Shown: positions 8,016 through 16,942 of the stretch, piece by piece | Position numbering within the stretch: position 1 is the first letter of the stretch | Layout: every line of letters begins with the position of its first letter | Source of the DNA: Gemmatimonadota bacterium | Lineage (GTDB): Bacteria; JAAXHH01 | Direction: 5' to 3' | NCBI GenBank assembly: GCA_026706345.1 | Contig: JAPOYX010000041.1 | Span: 9,788 to 55,658 of the forward strand | DNA: 45,871 nucleotides | Notes under the pieces: generated by a model | Told to the model about the DNA's origin: nothing | The model's database searches: none | What the model saw: the letters and a program-made list of their open reading frames with translations, nothing else | Program-made: the position numbers and the translations under genes

Positions 8016-8912
8016 ATGGTCATCGACATTCACGCCCACGTATTCCGCTGGCCGGTGCTGAAGAAACGCAACAACGGCCTGCCCATGATGTCGGCCGAAG
8101 AGCAGGTCCGGCGCATGGACGAGAAGGGGATCGACAAGGCGGTGATCCTGCCGCTCACGTCCGCCGAGGTGATCGGGGAACCCCAGAGCATGGGCGAGGT
8201 CTTCGACATCTGCCGGCTCTACCCCGGGCGGTTCATCCCTTTCTGCGATTTCGACGTGCGCAGGTGCGACCTGGACAGCGTGGACGCGTTCCGCGATGTG
8301 CTGGATCAGTACGTGGCCCGCGGGGTCAGGGGCGTGGGGGAACTGACCTGCCGGGTGTACTGGGACGATCCCCGGCTCTGGAATCTCTTCGCCGCCTGCG
8401 AGGACCTGGGTCTGCCCGTGACCTTTCACACTTCTCCTCCTGAAGTGATTACCTACGGACTGATCGACGAACTGGGCTTTCCACGGTTCGAAAAGGCCCT
8501 TCAGCGGTTTCCGAACCTGCGCTTCTTCGGCCACAGCGCCTCCTTCTGGAGCGAGATCAGCGGCGACCTGACGGCCGACCGGAAGGAAGGCTATCCCAGG
8601 ACGCCCGTGGCGCCCGGCGGAACCTTGCACCGGCTGTTCAGGACCTATCCCAACCTGTGCGGCGATCTGTCGGCGGGCTCCGGTTTCAATGCCCTGACCC
8701 GCGACCCGGCCTTCACCTTCGAGTTCCTGGACGAGTTCCAGGACCGCCTGTTGCTCGGACTCGATCACACGGACGCCGAGCTCGATTTCCAGCATATCGA
8801 ATGGCTTCGCGCCCGGCGGGACGAGGGGCACATCGCTCCCGAGGTGTGCGAGAAGATCCTCTGGCGCAACGCCGACCGGATCCTTGGACTAGGCATCGCG
8901 AACGGGGACTGA
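8016..8912 (+). CDS. Amidohydrolase-family TIM-barrel hydrolase (COG2159)
   Basis: The 298-aa protein starts MVIDIHAHVFRWP, giving the HxH metal motif (His6, His8). Later candidate metal or catalytic residues occur in VTFHTSPPE, FFGHSASFW and LLGLDHTDAE. This order matches the COG2159/ACMSD-like amidohydrolases, which hydrolyse or decarboxylate ring-derived acids. The exact substrate cannot be read from sequence. An AAGGAAAAGGA ribosome site precedes the ATG. The upstream protease gene is 14 bp away. It is a distant paralog of the amidohydrolase at 4.4 kb, not a recent duplicate. Confidence 0.82.
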   Translation: MVIDIHAHVFRWPVLKKRNNGLPMMSAEEQVRRMDEKGIDKAVILPLTSAEVIGEPQSMGEVFDICRLYPGRFIPFCDFDVRRCDLDSVDAFRDVLDQYVARGVRGVGELTCRVYWDDPRLWNLFAACEDLGLPVTFHTSPPEVITYGLIDELGFPRFEKALQRFPNLRFFGHSASFWSEISGDLTADRKEGYPRTPVAPGGTLHRLFRTYPNLCGDLSAGSGFNALTRDPAFTFEFLDEFQDRLLLGLDHTDAELDFQHIEWLRARRDEGHIAPEVCEKILWRNADRILGLGIANGD

Positions 8913-8945
8913 ACCGCGGACGCTATGGCCGAATGATCACCGGAG

Positions 8946-8985
8946 CGAGATGGGTGCCCTCGGACAGCGCCGAGATGGGTGCCCT
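8946..8985 (+). repeat. Direct repeat CGAGATGGGTGCCCT, two exact copies
   Basis: The 15-mer occurs at 8946-8960 and 8971-8985, a 25-bp period, in the gap between the amidohydrolase and the permease. It has no coding or hairpin role that I can see and is one of several short tandem repeats at gene ends in this window. The rest of the roughly 200-bp gap shows nothing recognisable. Confidence 0.7.
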
Positions 8986-9112
8986 GGGGCGGCGTGCCGT
9001 AATGGCCTGATTACCGGATCGCGCGATTAATCATTTACACGCACCGGCATAAAGACCACATTAAGCACATCTCCGTTTAACAATCCATCCGGAAAACTCA
9101 TTCGAGGCAGCC

Positions 9113-10546
9113 ATGAGCGATGCTCAGAGGGACGCCCGATCCGATTCCTTCGGGGAAGAGACCGAACTCAAGCGGGACCTGGGACCGGTCACGGCGACGA
9201 CCGTAATTATCGGTGGGATCGTCGGTTCCGGCATCTTCGCGGGTCCCGCCATCGTGGCCGGATACGTGGGTACTTCCGGCTGGAACCTCCTGGTCTGGGT
9301 CATCTGCGCCTTCATGGCCTTCTGCGGCGCGTTGACTTTCGCCGAACTGGGCGGCATGATGCCGCGTTCGGGCGGCCTGTACGTATTTCTGAAGGAAGCC
9401 TACGGGCGGCTGTGGGGGTTTCTCTTCGGGTGGACCTCGCTCCTGGTCATACGTCCCTGCGACCTGGCGGCCATCTCCATCGTATTTTCCACCTACCTGG
9501 GTTATTTCGTCAGCCAGTACAGTCCATACCCGGACTGGGCCATGCGGGGCGTGGCAATTATCGCCCTGATCATCCTGGCCTTCATCAATTACCTGGGCGT
9601 GCGGTTCGGGGGACTCGTTCAGAACCTGTCCTCCTTCCTCAAGGTGGGCGGGTTGCTTCTCATGGTCGCCCTTGCCTTCGGGATCACGCCCGACACGAGT
9701 AATTTCCAACCGGTCTGGCCTTCCGATTCCACCCTCACGATCGGGTTCCTCAGCATGGTCAGCCTCGGCATGATGGCATCCTTCGGCGCCTACGACGGGT
9801 GGGACGGGTCGACCTACGTGGCGGAGGAGATCAAGAATCCGAGACGATGGGTGCCCCTGTCCATCATACTGGGTCTCGCCATCACCACCGTCGTCTACCT
9901 GCTCGTGAATAGCGCCTACCTGCTGGTGCTTTCCAACACGGGCGTCGCCCAGAGCGAACGCGTCGCATCCGAGACCATGCAATTGCTCGTCGGACCGATC
10001 GGAGCAGCTTTCATCGCCGCAACCGCCATGATCTCCACCTTCGGCACCGTGAACGCCGGCATGCTGACCGGACCGCGCGTCTTCTTCGCCATGGCCCGCG
10101 AGAAGATGTTCTTCTCTTGGGTAGCGCGCGTGCACCCGCGCTACCGAACGCCTGCCAACGCCGTCGTGTTCCTGGCCGTCGTGGGCATCCTCAATATCAT
10201 CTTTCTGGGCGACTGGGGCGCCATCATCGCGGCGCGGACCGGCTCCCTGTGGCTATTCTACATCACGACCACCTTCAGCGTGTTCATCTTCCGGCGCACC
10301 CGTCCCGACGTGCCCCGGCCCTACCGCACCCTCGGGTATCCCGTCACGCCCGCGATCTTCGTGCTCATCGGCGTGATCTTCTTCGTGTCCATCGTCATCA
10401 GCGATCCCGGAAATACCCTGATCGGGCTGACCATCACCTCGTTGGGCATCCCGGCGTATTGGCTGTGGATGCGGAACAAGCGGAACGAGGAGTCCGGTGA
10501 AGGATCGGATGAAGGATCGCATGAGGAATCGGGTGAAGACAGTTGA
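9113..10546 (+). CDS. APC-superfamily amino acid permease
   Basis: The 477-aa protein is a polytopic membrane transporter with about twelve hydrophobic segments. TM1 contains VIIGGIVGSGIFAGP, the unwound Gly-rich helix that binds substrate in APC permeases. FAELGGMMPRSGGLYVFLKEAYG and the YDGWDG stretch also match the LAT/amino-acid exchanger type. It probably imports or exchanges amino acids across the inner membrane. The C-terminal tail, from about residue 458, is a repetitive Glu/Ser/Gly/Asp stretch encoded by a degenerate repeat (GAAGGATCGGATGAAGGATCG). It looks like a slippage expansion and is unlikely to matter for transport. Confidence 0.9.
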   Translation: MSDAQRDARSDSFGEETELKRDLGPVTATTVIIGGIVGSGIFAGPAIVAGYVGTSGWNLLVWVICAFMAFCGALTFAELGGMMPRSGGLYVFLKEAYGRLWGFLFGWTSLLVIRPCDLAAISIVFSTYLGYFVSQYSPYPDWAMRGVAIIALIILAFINYLGVRFGGLVQNLSSFLKVGGLLLMVALAFGITPDTSNFQPVWPSDSTLTIGFLSMVSLGMMASFGAYDGWDGSTYVAEEIKNPRRWVPLSIILGLAITTVVYLLVNSAYLLVLSNTGVAQSERVASETMQLLVGPIGAAFIAATAMISTFGTVNAGMLTGPRVFFAMAREKMFFSWVARVHPRYRTPANAVVFLAVVGILNIIFLGDWGAIIAARTGSLWLFYITTTFSVFIFRRTRPDVPRPYRTLGYPVTPAIFVLIGVIFFVSIVISDPGNTLIGLTITSLGIPAYWLWMRNKRNEESGEGSDEGSHEESGEDS

Positions 10547-10577
10547 TTCCGGTCCCGGCAACCTTCCCGTTCATCAC

Positions 10578-10760
10578 TCACTGAGACCATATTTTAACAA
10601 GAATCGAAACTACGCCGGCCAGAATCGAAGCAACGCCGGCCAACAGGACCGCGAGCAAGGTAAAGCCCACCCTTTCTATTGTTCCCAATCTCCTGTCGAT
10701 TTGCTCGACTATCCCCTCGAGTCGGCTTATCCTGCCTTCATGGTTCAAAGATTCCGACAT
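10578..10760 (-). CDS. Small coiled-coil plus membrane-helix protein (XhlA-like shape)
   Basis: This 60-aa ORF encodes an N-terminal amphipathic helix (SRLEGIVEQIDRRLGTIERV) followed by one long hydrophobic helix to the C-terminus. That layout resembles haemolysin XhlA-type or other small membrane-anchored coiled-coil proteins. The membrane helix contains an internal duplication (LLAGVASI / LAGVVSI) matching an imperfect 21-bp DNA repeat. A GGCGGGG stretch could serve as ribosome site. It converges with the permease gene. No function can be assigned. Confidence 0.5.
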   Translation of the reverse strand: MSESLNHEGRISRLEGIVEQIDRRLGTIERVGFTLLAVLLAGVASILAGVVSILVKIWSQ

Positions 10761-10954
10761 GGATGTCCCCGCCTTTCTTCCTGAGTGCCCTATTCAAGAT
10801 CCTTCAGCGCAGGATGAATCCCGCCGCGCTCCGGCACAGTTTTGACCCTCTATTCGAATTAGTGTGATCGACGGCCCGAATCTCGTAAACCAAATACTTG
10901 CGCCATGTCCAACAGGTAATATTTACTAAAATGATCAAGATTGTAATTTTTCTA

Positions 10955-10983
10955 TTGACGCCCCTTTCCGGCCCCGGTATACT
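10955..10983 (+). promoter_or_regulatory. Near-consensus sigma-70 promoter of the sulfate-assimilation operon
   Basis: TTGACG (10955-10960), a 17-bp spacer and TATACT (10978-10983) make a strong housekeeping promoter. A start near 10990 would leave a leader of about 60 nt before the reductase ATG at 11049. I see no riboswitch-like structure in that short leader. Confidence 0.75.
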
Positions 10984-11048
10984 GGAAGTTCGTTTTCAAT
11001 AAATCATGGTCAGACTTACCTGCCAGACGCACCTCGAACGGGAACAAA

Positions 11049-12704
11049 ATGGCAAAAGCGGTCCGTAGACCCCGGCGCGAACAACCGGAACCCACCTGGG
11101 ACCTGGTCCGGAAGCGCAACTACGTGGAACGGCTCAAGCACGAGAAGGCGCCCATGGAGGTCATTAACGACCTGCCGGAGCTGATCGACCGGGGCTACGA
11201 GGAGATATCGGAGGAGGACGTGGTACGCCTGCAGTGGTACGGGCTGTATCATGACAAGCCCAAGGTGGGCCATTTCATGATGCGGGTCAAGCTGCCGGGC
11301 GGACGGCTCACGCCCCACAAACTGCGCACCATCGGCCGGGTCTCCCAGGACTTCGGCGGCGACTACGGCGAGCTGACCACGCGCCAGAACATCCAGCTTC
11401 ACGGCATGAAACTGAACGACCTGCCCCGGATCTTCGAAACGCTGAACGACGCGGGGCTGTCCACGAGCGGGGGATGCGGCGACACCGTGCGGAACATCAC
11501 GGGCTGCCCCGTGGCTGGTCTGGCCGCCGACGAACTCTTCAACGCCCGACCGGTCATCGAGGCAGTCGCCGATTTCTTCTACGGGAACCCCGATTACTGC
11601 GACCTGCCGCGCAAGCACAAGATCACCATCTCCTGCTGCCCCCTCCAGTGCAACGCGCCCGAGATCAACTGCATCAGCCTGATAGGGATCAAGCAAGCAG
11701 ACAACCCCGGATTCGCCGTACGCATCGGCGGCGGACTGTCCACCTGGCCGCGGCTTTCGAGCGACCTGGGCGTCTTCGTGCCCGTGGACGACGTGATCCC
11801 GGTACTGCGCGCCATCATCGACGTGTGGAAGGAAGACCTCAAGTACCGCATGTCCCGCGTGAAGGCCCGGCTGAAGTTCATGGTCGCCGACCTGGGCGTC
11901 GAAGCCTACCGCGAGCGCGTGGAAACCCGCCTGGGATACCGGCTGGACGATGGCGAGGCACCCGCGCCGCCCGAGGTGGAGCACGACCACACGGGCATAC
12001 ACGAACAGGTGCAGAAAGGATTGTACTACGCCGGCTTTCCGGTGTTCCTGGGACTGTGCACCGGCACGCAGATGATCCAGCTGGCCGACCTGGCCGAGGG
12101 CTACGGGGGCGAATTCCGCTTGACCCGCCGCCAGAACGTCATTCTCACGGACATCCCCGAAGACAAGCTCGAATCGGTCACCACTGCGGTGGCCGACATC
12201 AGTTTTCCCATGGAGGTCAACGATCTGCGCGGCACCAGCATCGCCTGCACCGGCGAGCCTTTCTGCAACTATTCGGTCGGGGAGACCAAGACCAAGATGG
12301 CGGAGATCGTGGAACACATGGAGCGGGTCTTCGGCGACCAGGCGAGGGGGCTGCGGCTGAACCTCGACGGTTGTCCCCACGCCTGCGCCCACCATTGGAT
12401 CGGCGATATAGGGTTCCAGGCCACGACGCTCCGCGAACGGGGCGAGGGCGGCGAGCGGCTGCGGGGATACGACCTGTTCCTCCGCGGCGGCCTGAGCGGA
12501 CAGGCCGGCATCGGCCAGCCCGTGCTCCGGCGCGTGCCAGCGGAGTCCGTCCATCTCTATACCGAACGGCTGTTCGGCGCTTACCTTGATCAGAAAACGG
12601 ACGACGAGACCATACAGCGATTCTTTCACCGCCACAGCGATGACGAGTTGACCGCGATTGCCACGGGAAACGAAGTCGTTGCATTAGCAACAGGAGAGGA
12701 ATGA
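11049..12704 (+). CDS. Siroheme [4Fe-4S] nitrite/sulfite reductase (assimilatory)
   Basis: The 551-aa protein has two ferredoxin-like half-domains with siroheme-reductase motifs, including LTTRQNIQLHG and GGCGDTVRNITGCP in the first half and LTRRQNVILTD in the second. The cluster and siroheme ligands are Cys400 and Cys406 (CTGEPFC) and Cys442 and Cys446 (CPHAC). Enzymes of this family reduce sulfite to sulfide or nitrite to ammonia with six electrons. The next gene encodes an adenylyl-sulfate reductase, overlapping by 4 nt, so sulfite is the likelier substrate. The ferredoxin-dependent type is expected because no flavoprotein subunit is seen nearby. Confidence 0.92.
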   Translation: MAKAVRRPRREQPEPTWDLVRKRNYVERLKHEKAPMEVINDLPELIDRGYEEISEEDVVRLQWYGLYHDKPKVGHFMMRVKLPGGRLTPHKLRTIGRVSQDFGGDYGELTTRQNIQLHGMKLNDLPRIFETLNDAGLSTSGGCGDTVRNITGCPVAGLAADELFNARPVIEAVADFFYGNPDYCDLPRKHKITISCCPLQCNAPEINCISLIGIKQADNPGFAVRIGGGLSTWPRLSSDLGVFVPVDDVIPVLRAIIDVWKEDLKYRMSRVKARLKFMVADLGVEAYRERVETRLGYRLDDGEAPAPPEVEHDHTGIHEQVQKGLYYAGFPVFLGLCTGTQMIQLADLAEGYGGEFRLTRRQNVILTDIPEDKLESVTTAVADISFPMEVNDLRGTSIACTGEPFCNYSVGETKTKMAEIVEHMERVFGDQARGLRLNLDGCPHACAHHWIGDIGFQATTLRERGEGGERLRGYDLFLRGGLSGQAGIGQPVLRRVPAESVHLYTERLFGAYLDQKTDDETIQRFFHRHSDDELTAIATGNEVVALATGEE

Positions 12705-13555
12705 GCACCATGGACCGCCTGGAACACCCGGACCGCCTGAACCACTCGGCTCACCCGGACCGCCCGGACCATCCCGGCCGCGACTTCCTGGATGAGTTCG
12801 AAGCCGGACAATTGGCCATCGAGTTCGACGGGGAATCCCCCGAAGCCGTGATCGAATGGGCCCTGGACCGCTGGGGCCGGCGCGCCGGACTGTGTACGAG
12901 TTTCCAGGCGGAGGGGATGGTCCTGCTCGACATGGCCTGGCAGATCGATCCGAACATCCACGTCTTTACGGTGGACACGGGGCGGCTGCACCAGGAGACC
13001 TACGATTTCATTGACAAGGTCCGCGACCACTACGACATCGATATACAGGTGTATTTCCCCGACCTGCTCCAGGTGGAAAACATGGTGGGCGCCCACGGCG
13101 TGAACCTGTTCTACAAGTCGGTGGAATCGCGGTTCAAGTGCTGCAACGTGCGCAAGGTGGAACCGATCCGGCGGGCCCTGGAGGGACTGGACGGGTGGTT
13201 CACCGGGCTTCGGCGCGACCAGTGGGCGAGCCGGGCGAACATCCGCAAGATCGAGATCGACCACGACCACGGCGGACTGGCGAAGATCAGCCCCCTGGCG
13301 GACTGGACCCAGGAAGAGGTCTGGGACTACATCGAGCTCTATGACGTCCCGAAGCATCCCCTCTACGAACAGGGCTATACCAGCATCGGCTGCATGCCGT
13401 GCACGCGGGTCACGAAGCCCGGTGAAGATTCGCGCGCGGGACGCTGGTGGTGGGAAAAGAACGCGCCCAAGGAATGCGGCATGCACTGCCCGGTGGAGAC
13501 CGGCGGTTTCGAGCACGAGATGGAAGCGCTGGTGGCGGAGGAGGTGGAAAAATGA
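12701..13555 (+). CDS. cysH: Assimilatory APS (adenylyl-sulfate) reductase, CysH family
   Basis: The 284-aa protein reduces activated sulfate to sulfite with thioredoxin or a similar donor. Four cysteines typical of [4Fe-4S] APS-type enzymes are present: Cys147-Cys148 (FKCCNVRKVEP) plus Cys231 and Cys234 (GCMPC). The redox-active Cys259 lies in ECGMHC near the C-terminus. This favours APS over PAPS as substrate. The first 27 residues are a low-complexity HPDR-type repeat not expected in the family; translation may really start further in. The ATG overlaps the reductase stop by 4 nt, and the next small ORF starts with another ATGA overlap, so a coupled operon is likely. Confidence 0.92.
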   Translation: MSTMDRLEHPDRLNHSAHPDRPDHPGRDFLDEFEAGQLAIEFDGESPEAVIEWALDRWGRRAGLCTSFQAEGMVLLDMAWQIDPNIHVFTVDTGRLHQETYDFIDKVRDHYDIDIQVYFPDLLQVENMVGAHGVNLFYKSVESRFKCCNVRKVEPIRRALEGLDGWFTGLRRDQWASRANIRKIEIDHDHGGLAKISPLADWTQEEVWDYIELYDVPKHPLYEQGYTSIGCMPCTRVTKPGEDSRAGRWWWEKNAPKECGMHCPVETGGFEHEMEALVAEEVEK

Positions 13556-13767
13556 GCAACGCGGCTATCCTCTACCTGCGCCTGTTGCGCAGGATCGTCC
13601 GTGAATCCGCCTGCCGGCTCGGCGGGGCCGAGGAATCCTTCCTGGCCGCGGGGTTTTCCGCAAGCGACACCTTGGCGTCACCACGACCCGTGGGACACGA
13701 CAAACAGCGCACGCCGCCCGTGGTGTGCGGCGGAGCGGTCGAAAGGGACAACCGTGCCGGGTCGTGA
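13552..13767 (+). CDS. Small hypothetical ORF coupled to cysH
   Basis: A 71-codon ORF starts at an ATG overlapping the cysH stop in an ATGA arrangement and ends at a TGA overlapping the start of the next ORF. The product begins MSNAAILYLRLLRRIVRESACRL, a short amphipathic helix, then becomes Pro/Arg-rich. I recognise no domain. The chained overlaps support translation, but the ORF could be chance or only a coupling device. Confidence 0.35.
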   Translation: MSNAAILYLRLLRRIVRESACRLGGAEESFLAAGFSASDTLASPRPVGHDKQRTPPVVCGGAVERDNRAGS

Positions 13768-14230
13768 CGGCGGCGTCCCGCGGTTCGACGAACAGGACCG
13801 GGAACTGCTGCTGGAAGAGCTGGACGGATTTACCGCGTCCCTGCCGGACGAGGATGCCAGGATCCCCTATCTCGCCCTGCGGCGGGACATCGAAACAGGG
13901 CAGGTTTCCCCGGAAAACGTCCCCAGCCTCGAGAACATCCTCGAACTCACCCTGCAGTCCGGCCGCGTGCGACGACGCCAGAGCGCCGTGGCCGAGAAGC
14001 GGCTCCTCCGGCTGTTCAACGGCACGCCCCGGGGAACGGCCGTCAAGCAGGCCGTCGCGGAGACCAACGAAGCCCTGGCCTCCCTGAAGGGCCAGGTCAT
14101 CGACACCGTTTCCTTCGCCCCGGGTACGCCGGGCGCCTACCGGCTCCTCATCGACACGGAAGCGTGCCGGGTCGATCTCGAAATCACCCGCCGGGGCGTG
14201 TCGGTCAAGAACGTCGAGATCGGTATCTGA
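13754..14230 (+). CDS. Conserved-looking hypothetical protein at end of sulfate operon
   Basis: The frame is open from an ATG at 13601, but residues before about 50 are Pro/Trp/Arg-rich and look non-coding. A GTG at 13754 with an AAAGGGA ribosome site gives a sensible 158-aa protein starting PGRDGGVPRFDEQDRELLLEELDG; I chose it. The N-terminal half is helical and charged; the C-terminal half (about 110-158) alternates in a beta pattern ending DLEITRRGVSVKNVEIGI. I recognise no family. Position at the end of the sulfite reductase-cysH series suggests co-transcription, not necessarily a shared job. Confidence 0.55.
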   Translation: MPGRDGGVPRFDEQDRELLLEELDGFTASLPDEDARIPYLALRRDIETGQVSPENVPSLENILELTLQSGRVRRRQSAVAEKRLLRLFNGTPRGTAVKQAVAETNEALASLKGQVIDTVSFAPGTPGAYRLLIDTEACRVDLEITRRGVSVKNVEIGI

Positions 14231-14296
14231 AAAACGTATATTAGCCTTCAGGCAGGCGATCGATCCTCTCCTCCATGCATCATTTCTCCGGAACGG

Positions 14297-15412
14297 ATGC
14301 CCATGGGCTACCCGCGCATCGATGGCCGAAGGGTGCAGGTTGAATCGCTGGCGGACCGGGCAAGCAAGCATCATATCGACGACATTCGCGTCGATCCCGA
14401 TGGTCAGCTGCCCCCGGCTACATCCCGCCAGACCAGCCAGATCGGGACGATAGCGGACCGCATGCGCGATGCCCGTTCCAGGGGTGCGTCCGTCATGCTG
14501 GCCTACGGCGCGCACCTCGTGAAGAACGGGCTCGCCCCCGTGGTCACGCGCATGATGGAAGACGGCTGGGTCACCCACCTGGCCACCAACGGCGCGGGCG
14601 TTATCCACGACTGGGAATACGCCTTCCACGGAAGATCCGAGGAGGACGTACGCGACCATGTCGCCCGGGGGCGTTTCGGCACGTGGGACGAGACCGGCCG
14701 GCATACGGCGCTGGCCGTACTGGCCGGCACGGCGGACGGCCTGGGTTACGGGGAGTCGGTGGGCCGGATGATCGTCGAGGACGGGTACCATATTCCCGAC
14801 CCGGCCGCACTTCGGCAGGCGCTCGTGGACTGGTCCGCCGATCCCGCGGACGACGAGGCCATGCCCGCCCGCGCCGACCTCCTGCAGACGATCGTGCGCC
14901 ACGGAATCGCACCGGGCCGCCACGCCGTCGAACATCCCCACAAGCAACATTCACTGACCGGGAATGCCTGTCGCCTGGGCGTGCCGCTCACCGTGCATCC
15001 CGGTATCGGGTACGACATCGTCTATACCCATCCCCTGGCCGGCGGCGGCGCCTATGGGCGAGGGGGGATGATCGATTTCCAGGTTTTCGCCGAGGGCGTA
15101 TCGCGCATCGACGGCGGCGTGTTCCTGTCTGTCGGCTCCTCGATCATGGCGCCCCAGGTCTTCGAAAAGTCCGTCTCGATCGCCAACAACCTGCGGAGGC
15201 AGGACGGGCTCGGTCCCGTGCGCCCCTTCATCGCGGTGAACGACCTCACGGAGGAGGACTGGGACTGGAACGCCGGGGAGCCGCCAATGGACGACCCGGC
15301 CTACTACAACCGCATGGGCAAGAGTTTCAGCCGCATGGGGGGCGAGCTGATCTACGTCGCGGCCGACAATCGGCTGTTCATCCCCCACCTGTGCCGAATT
15401 TTGACCTCGTAA
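14297..15412 (+). CDS. Deoxyhypusine synthase-like protein
   Basis: The 371-aa protein parallels deoxyhypusine synthase along its length: AYGAHLVKNGL..THLATNGAGVIHD matches the family's YTSNLVSSGL..VTTAGG segment, and VPLTVHPGIGYDIVYTHP matches its IPVFSPALTDGSLGD region. Near the C-terminus RMGKSF (Lys342) aligns with the catalytic Lys of the WGK motif, and LIYVAADNRLFIPHL matches the following VYADASLVFPLL. The comparison is from memory. The classic enzyme moves aminobutyl from spermidine to eIF5A, which bacteria lack. A bacterial member may instead make homospermidine or modify another target. The next gene starts 12 bp after the stop. Confidence 0.65.
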   Translation: MPMGYPRIDGRRVQVESLADRASKHHIDDIRVDPDGQLPPATSRQTSQIGTIADRMRDARSRGASVMLAYGAHLVKNGLAPVVTRMMEDGWVTHLATNGAGVIHDWEYAFHGRSEEDVRDHVARGRFGTWDETGRHTALAVLAGTADGLGYGESVGRMIVEDGYHIPDPAALRQALVDWSADPADDEAMPARADLLQTIVRHGIAPGRHAVEHPHKQHSLTGNACRLGVPLTVHPGIGYDIVYTHPLAGGGAYGRGGMIDFQVFAEGVSRIDGGVFLSVGSSIMAPQVFEKSVSIANNLRRQDGLGPVRPFIAVNDLTEEDWDWNAGEPPMDDPAYYNRMGKSFSRMGGELIYVAADNRLFIPHLCRILTS

Positions 15413-15424
15413 AAGGAGACCGAA

Positions 15425-16777
15425 ATGGAAGCCTGGATCTTCGTCCACAACCCCCTCGAACGGTACATTTCCGACTACAAGCGGATCTTCGACGCGTGGC
15501 AGGACGGGGGCGTCACCGGCATCGTGGTGGGCTATCTCCACTTCGAACGGGACGACGGCACGAGGATGCCGGTTTTTGGCAGCGATCCCGCCGTATACCG
15601 GTCCTTCGGCGTCGATCCGCCTGGCGATACGCCCCGCGATCCCGAGAAGGAACGTCTCTTCGCGGCCATGCTCGACGACGCCAGGGAAAGGGGCTGGCAC
15701 ATCATCACCTTCGGTGCGGGCCTCGGCGGGGGACGCCTTCCCGTAGAGGAAGATCCATACGGAGCGATCAGCCACGCCGCGACGGTCCAGGATGCCATGA
15801 ACGCCCTGCCCCAGGCCCATGGCTTCCTCATCGACGGGCCGGGTGAGCAGCACTACGAACTCGCCTTCCACCACGGGGGAGAGCTTTTCGAGATCCGCCC
15901 CGGCGAGGACGAGCGCTTCGCCGCCCTGGGGTACGACATGGACCGCCTCCAGCGGGGGATCGAACACCTGTGGGACCGGTTCCACCAGCTCACCCCGGCC
16001 GAGGTGCGGTACCGCGCACCGGGCGGCATGCTCGCCGGGATGCAGCTCTTTGACATTAACGAGGACGCCCTCTACTGGCTTCGCGCCCGCCGCGAAGTGG
16101 CCCTCGGCTTCATGGCCGCCACGGCCGAACAGGTCGGCAAGCTCAACCGGAAAGTGGAACTCGGCGGCATCCCGCGCACGGCGGCCTTCTCCTCACTGAC
16201 CTGCCAGGACTACCACGCCATGGCCTCCTGGTTCGACTTCATCTTCCCCAAGCACTACTACTGGCACCGGGGGTTCGACGGCATGTACGGGACGGTCTCC
16301 CGCTGGGTCCAGCGGCTGCGGAAGTGGAACCCGTCGCTTACCGAGGAGGACGCCTTCGACGTGGTGAAACTGCTCTTCGGCATCGACCTGCCGGGCGTGC
16401 GCACCCTCATGGACATGGAAATGGGGTTTCCCGAGGAGTTCTTCTCCACTATCGTGTACGGGGAGACCCGCCGCGCCCTGGAGGCCATCGGAGATACGGA
16501 CAAGTGCATCTGCTGGGTCTCCACGGGGCGCGCGCCGCACGCGGGCGACGCCATGCCGGCACGGGACCTGGCCGGTATCCTGAACGCCTCCAGGGAAGCC
16601 GGGCTGAAGCGGTTCCTCTTCCATCCCGACCCCGATATCGGCGCGGCCGAGTGGCACATCCTCACCAATTTCTGCGGCAACCCCTGGCAGGAGTCCAACG
16701 ACGCGGTGTACTGGCCGCCCGATACGCCGAGGCTTGATTCCTTCAGTCACGGGCGCAAGCCGACACGGACGGATTAG
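15425..16777 (+). CDS. TIM-barrel-like protein, possibly glycoside-hydrolase related
   Basis: The 450-aa soluble protein has no signal peptide. Its start (MEAWIFVHNPLERYISDYKRIFDAWQ) and alternating hydrophobic strands (TGIVVGYLHFE, GWHIITFGAG, GFLIDGPGE, FIFPKHYYWHRGF, CICWVSTGR, KRFLFHPD) suggest a TIM barrel like those of glycoside-hydrolase-related proteins. Acidic residues sit at strand ends (DGPGEQHYE, DMEMGFPEEF). I cannot name a GH family or substrate. An AAAAGGAGA ribosome site lies before the ATG. It is 12 bp downstream of the deoxyhypusine-synthase-like gene and probably co-transcribed. Confidence 0.5.
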   Translation: MEAWIFVHNPLERYISDYKRIFDAWQDGGVTGIVVGYLHFERDDGTRMPVFGSDPAVYRSFGVDPPGDTPRDPEKERLFAAMLDDARERGWHIITFGAGLGGGRLPVEEDPYGAISHAATVQDAMNALPQAHGFLIDGPGEQHYELAFHHGGELFEIRPGEDERFAALGYDMDRLQRGIEHLWDRFHQLTPAEVRYRAPGGMLAGMQLFDINEDALYWLRARREVALGFMAATAEQVGKLNRKVELGGIPRTAAFSSLTCQDYHAMASWFDFIFPKHYYWHRGFDGMYGTVSRWVQRLRKWNPSLTEEDAFDVVKLLFGIDLPGVRTLMDMEMGFPEEFFSTIVYGETRRALEAIGDTDKCICWVSTGRAPHAGDAMPARDLAGILNASREAGLKRFLFHPDPDIGAAEWHILTNFCGNPWQESNDAVYWPPDTPRLDSFSHGRKPTRTD

Positions 16778-16846
16778 ACGCAGCGTGGAGCGGCGCCGGG
16801 CAGGTCAGGTAGTCGACGCAGACCGACCAGGCACAGCGCGGCGCGG

Positions 16847-16868
16847 GGCAGGTAGACGCAGACCTGCC
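16847..16868. other. Perfect 7-bp hairpin in repetitive gap
   Basis: GGCAGGT and ACCTGCC pair around an 8-nt loop. No T-run follows, so it is not a standard intrinsic terminator. The gap from 16778 to 16942 also holds degenerate repeats of GGCAGGT..GACGCAGACC. Confidence 0.4.
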
Positions 16869-16942
16869 AGCAGTCGCGTGTTCGGACGCTCTGGATTGAT
16901 GCGAACCGACCTGTCCGCACGAAACGTTAAGGGACCACCGGT

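Noticed and set aside
10868-11048. Possible sulfur-responsive riboswitch before the sulfite reductase gene
   Set aside because: The transcribed leader after the promoter is only about 60 nt and shows no SAM-type core or terminator.
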